DNA of 64,000 bases from G963422595 sp963422595 (lineage in GTDB: Bacteria > Pseudomonadota > Gammaproteobacteria > UBA4575), in the NCBI GenBank assembly GCA_963422595.1, contig OY730298.1:496001-560000 (forward strand), given 5' to 3'. The notes under the pieces were generated by a model that ran no database searches, had not been told where the DNA came from, and worked only from the letters and a program-made list of their open reading frames with translations. This document shows, in pieces, positions 1 to 8,195 of this stretch; the first letter of the stretch is position 1; every line of letters begins with the position of its first letter. A program made the position numbers and the translations under genes.

Positions 1-708
1 GGTAGCCATGGATTGCCAATGCTCGTAAGTATCATTGCAGCACAAAATAAAATCGTATCCATCAATACCAAGCTCGTTAACTTGCTCAGGAATATCTGCA
101 TAATGGTTAATGACATGGTTTGCGCCTTGTTGCAGGCACCACTTATGAGACTCAGGGCGGGAAGCTGTAGACGTTACCAAAAGCTGCCCGAGTTGCCTGG
201 CAAGCTGCGTGGCGATTGAACCAACACCGCCGGCACCACCAATAATAAGCAAGTGTTTATCTTTATCTCCACCATTTTTGTCTATACCCAAACGGTCAAA
301 TAAAGCCTCCCAGGCCGTAATACTGGTAAGCGGCAACGCCGCCGCCTGGGCAAAATCCAGACTTGCAGGCTTGGCACCTGTAATACGCTCATCAACCACG
401 TGAAATTCACTATTACAACCGGGTTGGACAAAGCTACCGGCGTAAAAAACCTCGTCACCTGGTTGAAACAGACTCACTTTTGAGCCTATGGCGTCCACTA
501 CACCGGCGGCATCCCATCCCAGTATGCGCGGACTTTCTTCCACTTTATCCTGCGGTGCGCGCATTTTCGTGTCAACCGGATTAACTGCTATTGCATGTAC
601 GTTGACAAGTAACTCGCTGGCCTGTGGGGTTGGCTTGTCGATCTCCAGGTCGAGCAGAGAATCGGCTTGATCAATGGGAAGATATTTGTATAGACCGACC
701 GCTTTCAA
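1..708 (-). CDS. MDR-family zinc-type alcohol dehydrogenase-like / quinone oxidoreductase (partial)
   Basis: Partial gene: its 3' end lies beyond the left edge and 236 residues are visible. It has a GroES-like N-terminal half and then a nucleotide-binding Rossmann motif, GGAGGVG, at residues 157-163, typical of the medium-chain dehydrogenase/reductase family. I infer a cytosolic NAD(P)H-dependent oxidoreductase of the quinone oxidoreductase-like branch; the substrate cannot be read from sequence. I chose the TTG start at 708, giving MKAVGLYKYL, because that is how the family usually begins and because GGAGA lies 6 bases upstream. The ATG at 714 directly abuts that GGAGA and is less likely. 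The gene is divergent from the cytochrome oxidase cluster, separated by a 381-base intergenic region. Confidence 0.85.
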   Translation of the reverse strand, partial: MKAVGLYKYLPIDQADSLLDLEIDKPTPQASELLVNVHAIAVNPVDTKMRAPQDKVEESPRILGWDAAGVVDAIGSKVSLFQPGDEVFYAGSFVQPGCNSEFHVVDERITGAKPASLDFAQAAALPLTSITAWEALFDRLGIDKNGGDKDKHLLIIGGAGGVGSIATQLARQLGQLLVTSTASRPESHKWCLQQGANHVINHYADIPEQVNELGIDGYDFILCCNDTYEHWQSMAT

Positions 709-1089
709 CGTCATTCTCCATTTTTTTATTACGTTTTAGCATACATTATTTATCGGGTGTAAGCGTATGTATACCACAGCATTACCGCAATAATTATGAA
801 TAACCAAGGTTAAAAGTCAGGCACAGTAGCTCAAATAGCATGTCGTGAATGTAGCTCATTCTTAAAAATCTTTTACAGATCGCTGGAAATGAAACGGACT
901 GCTTCGTCAGGCTTGCAAAGGACAGTTGCCTTATTTAATATGCTATATTTCTCACTAAGAGCTCTCTTATACTATGTTTTATGTAAGACAGGCTTACATA
1001 AAACAGGGCGACTCTATACTTAAATTGAATAAGACGGCTTTTGCCAAGAGCCATTACAATACTGATTTTATATTAAGGAACACCGAATC
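709..1089. other. Intergenic region between MDR gene and ctaB
   Basis: This gap separates two divergent genes and must hold both sets of promoters. It is AT-rich and contains one striking element, the 13-bp perfect inverted repeat at 975-1005 listed separately. I saw no convincing small gene or RNA. Confidence 0.5.
975..1005. promoter_or_regulatory. 13-bp perfect inverted repeat upstream of the cox cluster
   Basis: TGTTTTATGTAAG (975-987) and its exact reverse complement CTTACATAAAACA (993-1005) flank a 5-base spacer. It lies 84 bases upstream of the ctaB start and has no following T-run, so an intrinsic terminator is unlikely. I infer either a dimeric-repressor operator for the oxidase cluster or a 5'-UTR hairpin. 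The regulator is unknown. Confidence 0.5.
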
Positions 1090-1989
1090 TTGAACGCAAC
1101 GATAATAACAGTTCGGAGCCAGGCGGGCGATTTTCTCGAATTATGTAAACCGCGTATCGCCATATTGGCATTGGTTACAACGTTTACCGGTATGTGGTTG
1201 GCAAGCAACGGCACGGTGGCGATAGATTTGGCCATATTAACTTTATTAGGCACCGGGCTTGCCGCTGCCGCAAGTGGCGCGTTTAACAACTATGTGGACA
1301 GAGAGGTGGATAAACAAATGCCGCGTACCCGCACGCGCGCGCTACCGTCTTCCCGGCTACATCCACAACAAGCTCTATGGTTAGGAGTAATGCTGAGCTT
1401 GTGGTCGTTTGCAATACTTTTTTATCTGGTTAACCCATTAACTGCCTATCTGGCTGCTGGTACAACGTTTTTCTATGTAGTGGTTTACACCAAATGGCTA
1501 AAACGCTCATCGCCTTTATGCACCGAAATTGGCGGAGTAGCTGGTGCGCTACCGCCCGTAATTGGCTGGGCCGCCGTAACCAACGACATCGGTTGGCCAG
1601 CATTGGTGGTATTTCTTATTATGTTTATCTGGCAACCGCCGCATTTCTGGGCATTGGCACTGCTGCGTGTTGATGAATACAAACAAGCGAAATTACCAAT
1701 GCTTCCTGTTGTAAGTGGTAAACGCGCGACCAAGATTCGTATGTTGGCGTATACTGTCGCACTGCTTCCAGCCAGTGCTACAATGTACTGGCTGCAACTT
1801 GCGGGCCCAGCTTACCTGATACTGGCATTAGTTTTGGGTGGAGCTTACTTGATTTTAACGATCGACTTTGTGCGCAAGCCCATTACTCACCAAGGCACAA
1901 AAAAATTATTCGGATTTTCGATTTTATATCTGCTGGGTGTATTTACCTTGATTTTTTTGGATTGCCTGTGCAGTGGTAAAGTGGTGTGA
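1090..1989 (+). CDS. ctaB: Protoheme IX farnesyltransferase (heme O synthase)
   Basis: Membrane prenyltransferase that transfers farnesyl to heme B, making heme O, the first step toward the heme A needed by the oxidase encoded just downstream. It has 299 residues, the usual length, and is almost entirely hydrophobic. The signature NNYVDREVDKQMPRT, with its Asn/Asp residues, is present near residue 65, and a second conserved segment, FIWQPPHFWALA, near residue 180. The start is TTG, preceded by AAGGA 10 bases upstream; no ATG is available before the first membrane helix. CyoE is an alternative name. Heme A synthase (ctaA) lies separately at 12637-13677. Confidence 0.95.
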   Translation: MNATIITVRSQAGDFLELCKPRIAILALVTTFTGMWLASNGTVAIDLAILTLLGTGLAAAASGAFNNYVDREVDKQMPRTRTRALPSSRLHPQQALWLGVMLSLWSFAILFYLVNPLTAYLAAGTTFFYVVVYTKWLKRSSPLCTEIGGVAGALPPVIGWAAVTNDIGWPALVVFLIMFIWQPPHFWALALLRVDEYKQAKLPMLPVVSGKRATKIRMLAYTVALLPASATMYWLQLAGPAYLILALVLGGAYLILTIDFVRKPITHQGTKKLFGFSILYLLGVFTLIFLDCLCSGKVV

Positions 1990-2056
1990 TTGTGCAACGT
2001 AAATACAAGCTATCTCGTTACCAAAACCATACCTCGTCAATTAAGGAGTCTTGAGT

Positions 2057-3409
2057 ATGGCTATTGCCATTATATTAATTTTATTGGTCATTGGATCTGT
2101 AATATTTCATTTTCTAAGTCCGTGGTACTTCACAGAACTGGCTTCAAACTGGGGTGCAATTGATACCACCGTAACCATTACCTTCGTAGTGTGCGGCATC
2201 GTGTTCGTGGCGGCCAATCTGTTTATGGCGTATGCGATTCTGCGCTATAGAAATAAAAGCAAAGAGCAACGTGCCAAATACGAGCCGGAAAACAAAAAAC
2301 TGGAGGCGTGGCTGACGATAATTACTACCGTCGGTGTCGTCGCTATGCTTGCGCCCGGGCTTATTGTTTGGGGTAAATTTGTGTCCCCCCCGGAAAATGC
2401 CGATATCGTTGAAGCTATTGGGCAGCAGTGGCAATGGAGTTTTCGGCTGCCCGGTAAAGATGGCCAATTAGGCACAAGTGATGCAAGAAAAATTAGTATT
2501 GACAACCCCTTTGGAATGAATGCAGAAGACCCTTATGGGCAGGACGATATTTTAATTGCAGGGAATGAGTTACATATCCCCGTAGACAGGCCGGCTAAAT
2601 TTCTATTGCGGTCTAAAGACGTGCTACACAATTTCACGGTGCCACAATTTCGCGTGAAAATGGATCTAGTTCCCGGCATGGTGACGTGGCAATGGCTGAC
2701 ACCAACGCGCACTGGAACTTTTGAAATTCTTTGTGAGGAGTTGTGTGGTATAGGACACCATACCATGCGTGGCAAAGTGGTGGTTGAGGAACATGCAGAT
2801 TACCAGGCTTGGCTGGCGCAACAACCCACCTATGCCGAACTATCTGCTCAACCGTCAGGTGACGTCAACGCAGGCAAATCTCTTTACCAGGCTTGTATTG
2901 CGTGTCATGGACTGGAGGGCGAAGGCAGGCAAGAGCTCAATGCGCCCAAACTTAGTGGCCAGGAAAATTGGTATTTAGAACGTCAACTCGGTTATTTTAA
3001 GCGTGGTATTCGCGGCACAAACCCGCAAGACACCTTTGGGCAGCAAATGGCGCCTATGGCAGCAATTCTCATGGATGATGCCGCAATAAAAAATATTGCT
3101 GCTTATATTCAAACCCTGTCTGATAAGCCCGCGCCACAAACCGTTACCGGGAACGTCGATAAGGGTAAACGACTCTATGTCACCTGTAGCAAGTGCCATG
3201 GAAAACAGGCGGAGGGCAGGTGGGCATTAAATGCTCCGCGAATCGCCGGAATGAGCGACTGGTATCTGATGACCCAGCTTAAGAATTTTAAACTCGGAGC
3301 ACGTGGTGCGCACCCGCAAGATGCAACCGGAAGACAAATGGAATCGATGGTGCTTAGCTTAAATGATCAGAAAATCAATGACCTGATTGCCTACATCAAT
3401 ACTTTATAA
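2057..3409 (+). CDS. coxB: Cytochrome c oxidase subunit II with two fused cytochrome c domains (caa3-type)
   Basis: Subunit II carries the CuA centre that receives electrons from cytochrome c. This 450-residue protein starts with two membrane helices (about 1-25 and 35-65) and a third hydrophobic stretch near 85-105. The periplasmic CuA domain follows: ligands H191, C226, C230, H234 and M237 are all visible. The C-terminal 180 residues hold two mono-heme c domains with CIACH at 280-284 and CSKCH at 377-381. Ordinary subunit II is about 250-300 residues; one fused c domain defines caa3 enzymes, and two is less common. The start is the ATG at 2057, with AAGGAG 8 bases upstream; the in-frame TTG at 2051 sits too close to it. 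Confidence 0.95.
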   Translation: MAIAIILILLVIGSVIFHFLSPWYFTELASNWGAIDTTVTITFVVCGIVFVAANLFMAYAILRYRNKSKEQRAKYEPENKKLEAWLTIITTVGVVAMLAPGLIVWGKFVSPPENADIVEAIGQQWQWSFRLPGKDGQLGTSDARKISIDNPFGMNAEDPYGQDDILIAGNELHIPVDRPAKFLLRSKDVLHNFTVPQFRVKMDLVPGMVTWQWLTPTRTGTFEILCEELCGIGHHTMRGKVVVEEHADYQAWLAQQPTYAELSAQPSGDVNAGKSLYQACIACHGLEGEGRQELNAPKLSGQENWYLERQLGYFKRGIRGTNPQDTFGQQMAPMAAILMDDAAIKNIAAYIQTLSDKPAPQTVTGNVDKGKRLYVTCSKCHGKQAEGRWALNAPRIAGMSDWYLMTQLKNFKLGARGAHPQDATGRQMESMVLSLNDQKINDLIAYINTL

Positions 3410-3487
3410 TAGCCATAAGCTGGTATATTTGAAGATTGAAATTTAAACTAATACAGTAGTGAAAACAGAAAAACTGAGGAGATTGTA

Positions 3488-5236
3488 ATGGCACACGTTG
3501 CACTAGCCGACAAAGAGCAGGAGCTTGCTCATCCAAAGACTTGGATCGGCAGCTATGTCTGGAGCCAGGACCATAAGATAATCGGCATTCAATACATTAT
3601 CACTGCCACCGCCGTAGGCGTTATTGCCCTTGTGTTATCCGGCATAATGCGCTTGCAATTAGGTTTCCCCGGGGTATTCGATTTCATTCAACCGGATGAA
3701 TACTACCAGGCCGTTACCATGCACGGCATGATCATGATCGTTTTCATGCTTACGGCATTTTTCCTGGGTGGCTTCGGTAACCTGTTAGTGCCGTTAATGT
3801 GTGGCGCTCGTGATATGGCTTTTCCTTACATGAATATGCTTAGTTACTGGGTTTATCTACTGTCAGTCATCGTATTATGCGCCAGCTTCTTCGTGCCCGA
3901 AGGCCCCACCGGCGCGGGTTGGACGTTGTATCCACCACAAGCCATTACTGAAGGGTCGGCGGGCGCGGACTGGGGTATCATTTGCATGACGGTATCGCTG
4001 GGCTTGTTTGTGGTTGCCTTTACTATGGGCGGACTTAATTACGTAACTACAGCATTCCAGGCGCGTACTCGTGGCATGACTCTAATGCGTATGCCTTTGT
4101 CCGTGTGGGGCATCATCATGGCCACGATATTAGGTCTGTTGGCGTTTCCGGCCTTGTTCGTGAGCGTTATTATGATGACTTTAGACAAGGCCTTGGGAAC
4201 CAGCTTTTTCATGCCCGCAATTTCGTCTCTGGGCGAAAATTTAAGCCATGAAGGCGGTAGCCCAATACTCTTCCAGCATCTATTTTGGTTTTTTGGACAC
4301 CCCGAAGTTTACATTGTGGCGCTACCTGCATTTGGTATCGTTTCCGATTTAATCAGCACCCACGCGCGAAAAAATATCTTTGGCTATCGCATGATGGTTT
4401 GGGCAATCGTTGCCATCGGGGGTTTAAGTTTTATCGTGTGGGCGCACCATATGTACGTAAGCGGCATGAACCCCTACTTTGGGTTCTTTTTTGCCACTAC
4501 CACCTTAATTATTGCGGTACCCACGGCAATCAAGGTGTACAACTGGGTGCTTACTCTTTGGGAGGGGAATATTCACCTTACAGTGCCGATGCTGTTTGCC
4601 ATTGGCTTTATTTTTACATTTATACATGGCGGAATTACCGGGCTGTTTTTAGGTAACGTGGTAGTTGATGTGCCACTTTCTGACACTTACTTCGTGGTGG
4701 GGCATTTCCACATGGTAATGGGCGTATCACCTTTCCTGGTAGTGTTTGGCGGTATTTATCATTGGTTCCCATTGTTTACTGGCCGCATGTTGAACGACAC
4801 CATGGGTAAAATTCATTTCTGGACGACCTTCTTGGGCACCTACGCTATTTACTTGCCCATGCACTATATTGGAATACTTGGTGTACCGCGCCGCTATTAT
4901 GCGAACGGCACAACCGAATTTTTGCCGGATTCCGTGCAAACCGCGAACACCAGTATCACCATTGCAGCCATGATCGTTGCTGCCGCGCAATTCCTGTTCT
5001 TAATAAACATTATCTGGAGTATTTTCAAAGGCAAAAAAGCAGAGCGCAATCCTTGGCGTGCCACCACCATCGAATGGCAGACTCCCGATTTAATTCCAAA
5101 ACATGGTAACTGGGGTGCACGGCTTCCAGTGGTATATCGCTGGGCATACTCTTACAGCGTGCCGGGGGCAAAGGCAGACTTTATCCCTCAAACTGAAAAA
5201 CCGGGTGAAAATTCCAGACACGAAATGGAAACCTGA
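3488..5236 (+). CDS. coxA: Cytochrome c oxidase subunit I
   Basis: Catalytic subunit with heme a and the heme a3/CuB oxygen-reduction site. It has 582 residues and twelve predicted membrane helices. The GHPEVY motif at residues 270-275 contains the CuB His, the proton-relay Glu typical of A-type heme-copper oxidases and the cross-linked Tyr. HH in WAHHMYVSG supplies further CuB ligands, and GHFHMVMG near residues 405-412 supplies the axial His ligands of the two hemes. It follows coxB by 78 bases with a good GAGGAG ribosome binding site and is 3 bases from the next gene, so it belongs to one operon. Confidence 0.97.
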   Translation: MAHVALADKEQELAHPKTWIGSYVWSQDHKIIGIQYIITATAVGVIALVLSGIMRLQLGFPGVFDFIQPDEYYQAVTMHGMIMIVFMLTAFFLGGFGNLLVPLMCGARDMAFPYMNMLSYWVYLLSVIVLCASFFVPEGPTGAGWTLYPPQAITEGSAGADWGIICMTVSLGLFVVAFTMGGLNYVTTAFQARTRGMTLMRMPLSVWGIIMATILGLLAFPALFVSVIMMTLDKALGTSFFMPAISSLGENLSHEGGSPILFQHLFWFFGHPEVYIVALPAFGIVSDLISTHARKNIFGYRMMVWAIVAIGGLSFIVWAHHMYVSGMNPYFGFFFATTTLIIAVPTAIKVYNWVLTLWEGNIHLTVPMLFAIGFIFTFIHGGITGLFLGNVVVDVPLSDTYFVVGHFHMVMGVSPFLVVFGGIYHWFPLFTGRMLNDTMGKIHFWTTFLGTYAIYLPMHYIGILGVPRRYYANGTTEFLPDSVQTANTSITIAAMIVAAAQFLFLINIIWSIFKGKKAERNPWRATTIEWQTPDLIPKHGNWGARLPVVYRWAYSYSVPGAKADFIPQTEKPGENSRHEMET

Positions 5237-5239
5237 CAA

Positions 5240-5905
5240 GTGACTGCAACGCTTATCGTTTTAGCCCTGATTATGGGCGTGGTTGTAATTTGGCTCATCC
5301 GTCAGACTATTAATGTCCGGCCTTGGGCTGAGGAAGGAGTGATAGGGTACCATCATGCTGGCGGCGTATTCTCCGTACCGGCGGCAAAGGTGGGTTTAGT
5401 CGCATTCCTGGCGGTAGCGACGTCTCTATTTTCGCTTTTTATCAGCGCGTATTTTCAGCGTATGGAATTTGGTGATTGGAGTCCAGTGCCTGAACCGGGA
5501 GTTTTGTGGTTTAACACAGGCTTGCTGATATTAGGAAGTGTTTTTTTTCAACTGGCGCGTAACACAGCGATTCGCAATCAGGTTTCTGGTGTGAAGACCA
5601 ATCTATTGATCGGCGGCCTTTTTACTTTTGCATTCATTGCAGGTCAACTATGGGCCTGGCAAGGGTTACATGACAACGGTTATTTCCTTACCAACAATCC
5701 TGCCAGTTCATTCTTTTATGTGCTGACCGCTATACACGCCTTGCACGTTCTTGGTGGTTTGTGGGTATGGAGCAAAACAGTATTTAAATTACAAAATAAA
5801 GTCGAGGTGTATAAAGTCAGAATGAGCGTTGAGCTCTGTACTATCTACTGGCATTTTTTACTTTTAGTCTGGTTAATTTTGTTTGCGTTACTACTGTCTA
5901 CTTAA
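5240..5905 (+). CDS. Cytochrome c oxidase subunit III-like membrane protein
   Basis: A 221-residue polytopic membrane protein related to subunit III. It contains HALHVLGGL and near the C terminus CTIYWHFLLLVWLILF, equivalent to the final helix of subunit III. A second, more canonical subunit III follows immediately. Known clusters of this type contain two such genes; the exact role of the first is not settled, perhaps a structural or assembly subunit. The start is GTG, 3 bases after coxA stops, with a weak ribosome binding site, consistent with translational coupling. Confidence 0.85.
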   Translation: MTATLIVLALIMGVVVIWLIRQTINVRPWAEEGVIGYHHAGGVFSVPAAKVGLVAFLAVATSLFSLFISAYFQRMEFGDWSPVPEPGVLWFNTGLLILGSVFFQLARNTAIRNQVSGVKTNLLIGGLFTFAFIAGQLWAWQGLHDNGYFLTNNPASSFFYVLTAIHALHVLGGLWVWSKTVFKLQNKVEVYKVRMSVELCTIYWHFLLLVWLILFALLLST

Positions 5906-5926
5906 TGAATTAGGATATAAAAACAT

Positions 5927-6604
5927 ATGGCACAAGGTTCAGGAGAAATTGCTACTCATGACGCCGTAACCGATATGGTATCGGATTGGGGTGCGGAAAA
6001 GGAAGTATTTAAGGTTCATTGGGGCAAGGCCATGATGTGGATTTTCCTTTTAAGTGATACCTTTATCTTCGCTTCATTTTTGACCAGCTATATGAAGGTG
6101 CGCATCAGTGCCACGGTGCCCTGGCCCAATTCCAGTGAGATATTTGCTTTATCATTTGGTGGCGATCCTATTCCGCTTGTCTTGATCGCGATCATGACCT
6201 TCGTGTTGATCACCAGCAGCGGTACTATGGCCTTGGCGGTGAACTATGGTTATCGAGGCGACCGATATAAAACTGCACTATTGTTACTTATCACGGCCGG
6301 ATTTGGTCTTGTGTTCGTTGGCATGCAAGCCTTCGAATGGACCAAACTTATCGTTGATGAAGGCGTGCGTCCTTGGAGCAATCCGTTTGGAGCTGCACAG
6401 TTTGGCGCGTGCTTTTTTATGATCACGGGGTTTCATGGTGGTCATGTGTCGGGAGGTATAATTTATTTAACTTACGTGGCCATCGGCGTCATCAATGGGC
6501 GTTACGAGAAAAAAGGCTACGATATAGTAGAAATAGTGGGCCTGTATTGGCACTTCGTCGATTTGGTATGGGTATTTATCTTTGCATTCTTTTATCTTTG
6601 GTGA
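5927..6604 (+). CDS. coxC: Cytochrome c oxidase subunit III
   Basis: A 225-residue integral membrane subunit that stabilises subunit I and its proton uptake path. Characteristic motifs are FHGGHVSGG in the middle and GLYWHFVDLVWVFIFAFFYLW at the C terminus (a segment of 21 residues ending the protein, key residues W-H-F-V-D). It is more canonical than the preceding gene. It lies 21 bases after that gene and 9 bases before the subunit IV gene. Confidence 0.93.
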   Translation: MAQGSGEIATHDAVTDMVSDWGAEKEVFKVHWGKAMMWIFLLSDTFIFASFLTSYMKVRISATVPWPNSSEIFALSFGGDPIPLVLIAIMTFVLITSSGTMALAVNYGYRGDRYKTALLLLITAGFGLVFVGMQAFEWTKLIVDEGVRPWSNPFGAAQFGACFFMITGFHGGHVSGGIIYLTYVAIGVINGRYEKKGYDIVEIVGLYWHFVDLVWVFIFAFFYLW

Positions 6605-6613
6605 GGAATAACA

Positions 6614-6976
6614 ATGGCGGCAGAAGGACAACAACACCCCCTTGGCATCTACATCTGGATATGGGTCTTACTATTTGTATTTAGTACAGCTTCTTATTTG
6701 GTTGACTACCTCCAATTTCAGGGCTATTTAAGGTGGAATCTAATACTTGTTTTTATGATGTTGAAAGCTGGTTTCATCGTTGCCATATTTATGCACATGG
6801 CTTGGGAACGCCTGGCGCTGATAACTGCTATTCTGGTGCCGCCACTGGTCTTGCTGGTACTCATAGGCATGATGTCTATCGAAGGTGACTATACATATTT
6901 AGGGCGCGCTAAGTTCTTCGGGCTGGATGAAGCTCCCGTTGTGGAACACGGTCACGGCGCAACAGTACAACATTGA
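6614..6976 (+). CDS. Cytochrome c oxidase subunit IV family protein
   Basis: A 120-residue small membrane protein with three hydrophobic helices, matching the prokaryotic subunit IV family (CoxD/CtaF type) by size, topology and the segment LKAGFIVAIFMHMAWE. It is an accessory, non-catalytic subunit thought to stabilise the complex. The GAGGAA ribosome binding site is well placed. It ends the oxidase structural genes; 167 bases separate it from the next module. Confidence 0.88.
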   Translation: MAAEGQQHPLGIYIWIWVLLFVFSTASYLVDYLQFQGYLRWNLILVFMMLKAGFIVAIFMHMAWERLALITAILVPPLVLLVLIGMMSIEGDYTYLGRAKFFGLDEAPVVEHGHGATVQH

Positions 6977-7143
6977 GCCTCGCCACGCGCCAGACAGGGC
7001 CTCAATCCGTTACGTAATTCAAGGTTCAGTCATACTCGTTCGTCTCGTGTGTTTACCGGGGTACGATCCGAGTATTTAGTACGCCGTATTCTTCAATAGC
7101 CTTATTATGTAAATGTTTTTTTTAATAGATACAGGCAAAATCA

Positions 7144-7761
7144 ATGCGCGGGTATATGTTGTTGTGTACCATGCTTGCTTGCGCCCAAGCTCACTCGCAT
7201 GGTGGGGTGTTTCTTGAGGATGACCTGTGTTTGATTCAGGTTGGTTTTTATAAAGCACATTTTACAATTTATCAGCCGCAAACAAGCCAACACAAAGAGT
7301 TTTGTGAAGACGTTCCCCACGCCAACGAAACTGTTTTTGTCATGGAGTACTTGCATGCCAGCCTGAAAGAAATGTCAGTTGATTTTCGTATTATTAATGA
7401 CGTACTGGGGCGGGGACGTTTTTTTAGAGAAGAAGACCTTAAGAAAATAGACGACATCAATCGGGTCACGGAGTTTTATCAAGCTCCTTCAGTACAGCAA
7501 GACGGAGTATTTTTAGCGCTTCATCAGTTTCAGGGAGAAGGGAACTACGTTGGTGTTGTGACGGTCAACGTACGCAACGATGAGAAGTCTCATATCGCGG
7601 TATTTCCTTTTAGAGTAGGCGGTCGAAAATGGGGCTATATCCCGTTATTTATTACTACGGCCATACTTTTGCAGTTGAATTACTGGTTGATCAGTGGCGG
7701 TTATGCCCGCATACGAAAAATGCTGAAACTGCCAGCACCTACAAATAAAAATAAGGATTAA
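7144..7761 (+). CDS. Conserved exported membrane-anchored protein of the cox cluster
   Basis: I do not recognise an assigned function. The 205-residue product begins with a short signal peptide ending near AQAHS, continues with a periplasmic domain of about 140 residues, and has one membrane helix near residue 160-180 (YIPLFITTAILLQLNYWLI) with a basic cytoplasmic tail. Two cysteines (in DDLC and EFCEDVP) lie about 30 residues apart and could form a disulfide or bind metal. From memory, homologues sit beside oxidase genes in nitrifiers and methanotrophs. Position before a FixH-like gene and a diheme peroxidase suggests a role in oxidase assembly or redox protection; this is inference. Confidence 0.8.
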   Translation: MRGYMLLCTMLACAQAHSHGGVFLEDDLCLIQVGFYKAHFTIYQPQTSQHKEFCEDVPHANETVFVMEYLHASLKEMSVDFRIINDVLGRGRFFREEDLKKIDDINRVTEFYQAPSVQQDGVFLALHQFQGEGNYVGVVTVNVRNDEKSHIAVFPFRVGGRKWGYIPLFITTAILLQLNYWLISGGYARIRKMLKLPAPTNKNKD

Positions 7762-7765
7762 TTCA

Positions 7766-8185
7766 TTGAGCGTTACCAAATCGGCCTGCTTGTTACTGCT
7801 TATAATTCTATATGCGATGGCATATGCGCAAGCAGAGCAGGCCCTGGCACAAATCGAGACGAGCAAAGTTTCTGTGCAGCAACAATTTCGGGTGAGCATC
7901 ACGAGTACACTCACTCCAATCCCGATCAACACCATCCACAACTGGGTTATTTATATTGAAAATAAAGATGGAGAACCGGTATATAACGCAGAGATTGGCG
8001 TAGATGGTGGTATGCTGGAACACGACCATGGGCTACCAACACGTCCGCAAGTTACTCGAAATTCAGGGGAAGGTCACTACTTTCTTGAGGGTATCAAATT
8101 TCACATGAATGGCCGGTGGAGCGTGACCATTTCTATTTTGGACGGCACCATCAGTGACAGTGTAACTTTTAATCTCAATCTGTAG
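7766..8185 (+). CDS. FixH/YtkA-like exported protein
   Basis: A 139-residue protein with an N-terminal signal peptide or anchor and a beta-rich domain. The segment MLEHDHGLPTRPQVT, followed by GHYFLEGIKFHMNGRWSVTI, is the signature of the YtkA/FixH-like fold. Family members appear near copper-oxidase assembly genes; the Met/His residues could bind copper, but this is not proven. The start is TTG with AAGGA 9 bases upstream, 4 bases after the preceding stop, so it is co-transcribed. Confidence 0.82.
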   Translation: MSVTKSACLLLLIILYAMAYAQAEQALAQIETSKVSVQQQFRVSITSTLTPIPINTIHNWVIYIENKDGEPVYNAEIGVDGGMLEHDHGLPTRPQVTRNSGEGHYFLEGIKFHMNGRWSVTISILDGTISDSVTFNLNL

Positions 8186-8195
8186 AACAAGCATA

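Noticed and set aside
6970..7010. ATTGAG and CTCAAT hairpin after the subunit IV gene
   Set aside because: Short stem, large loop and no T-run; not a convincing terminator, and the following genes appear to belong to the same cluster.
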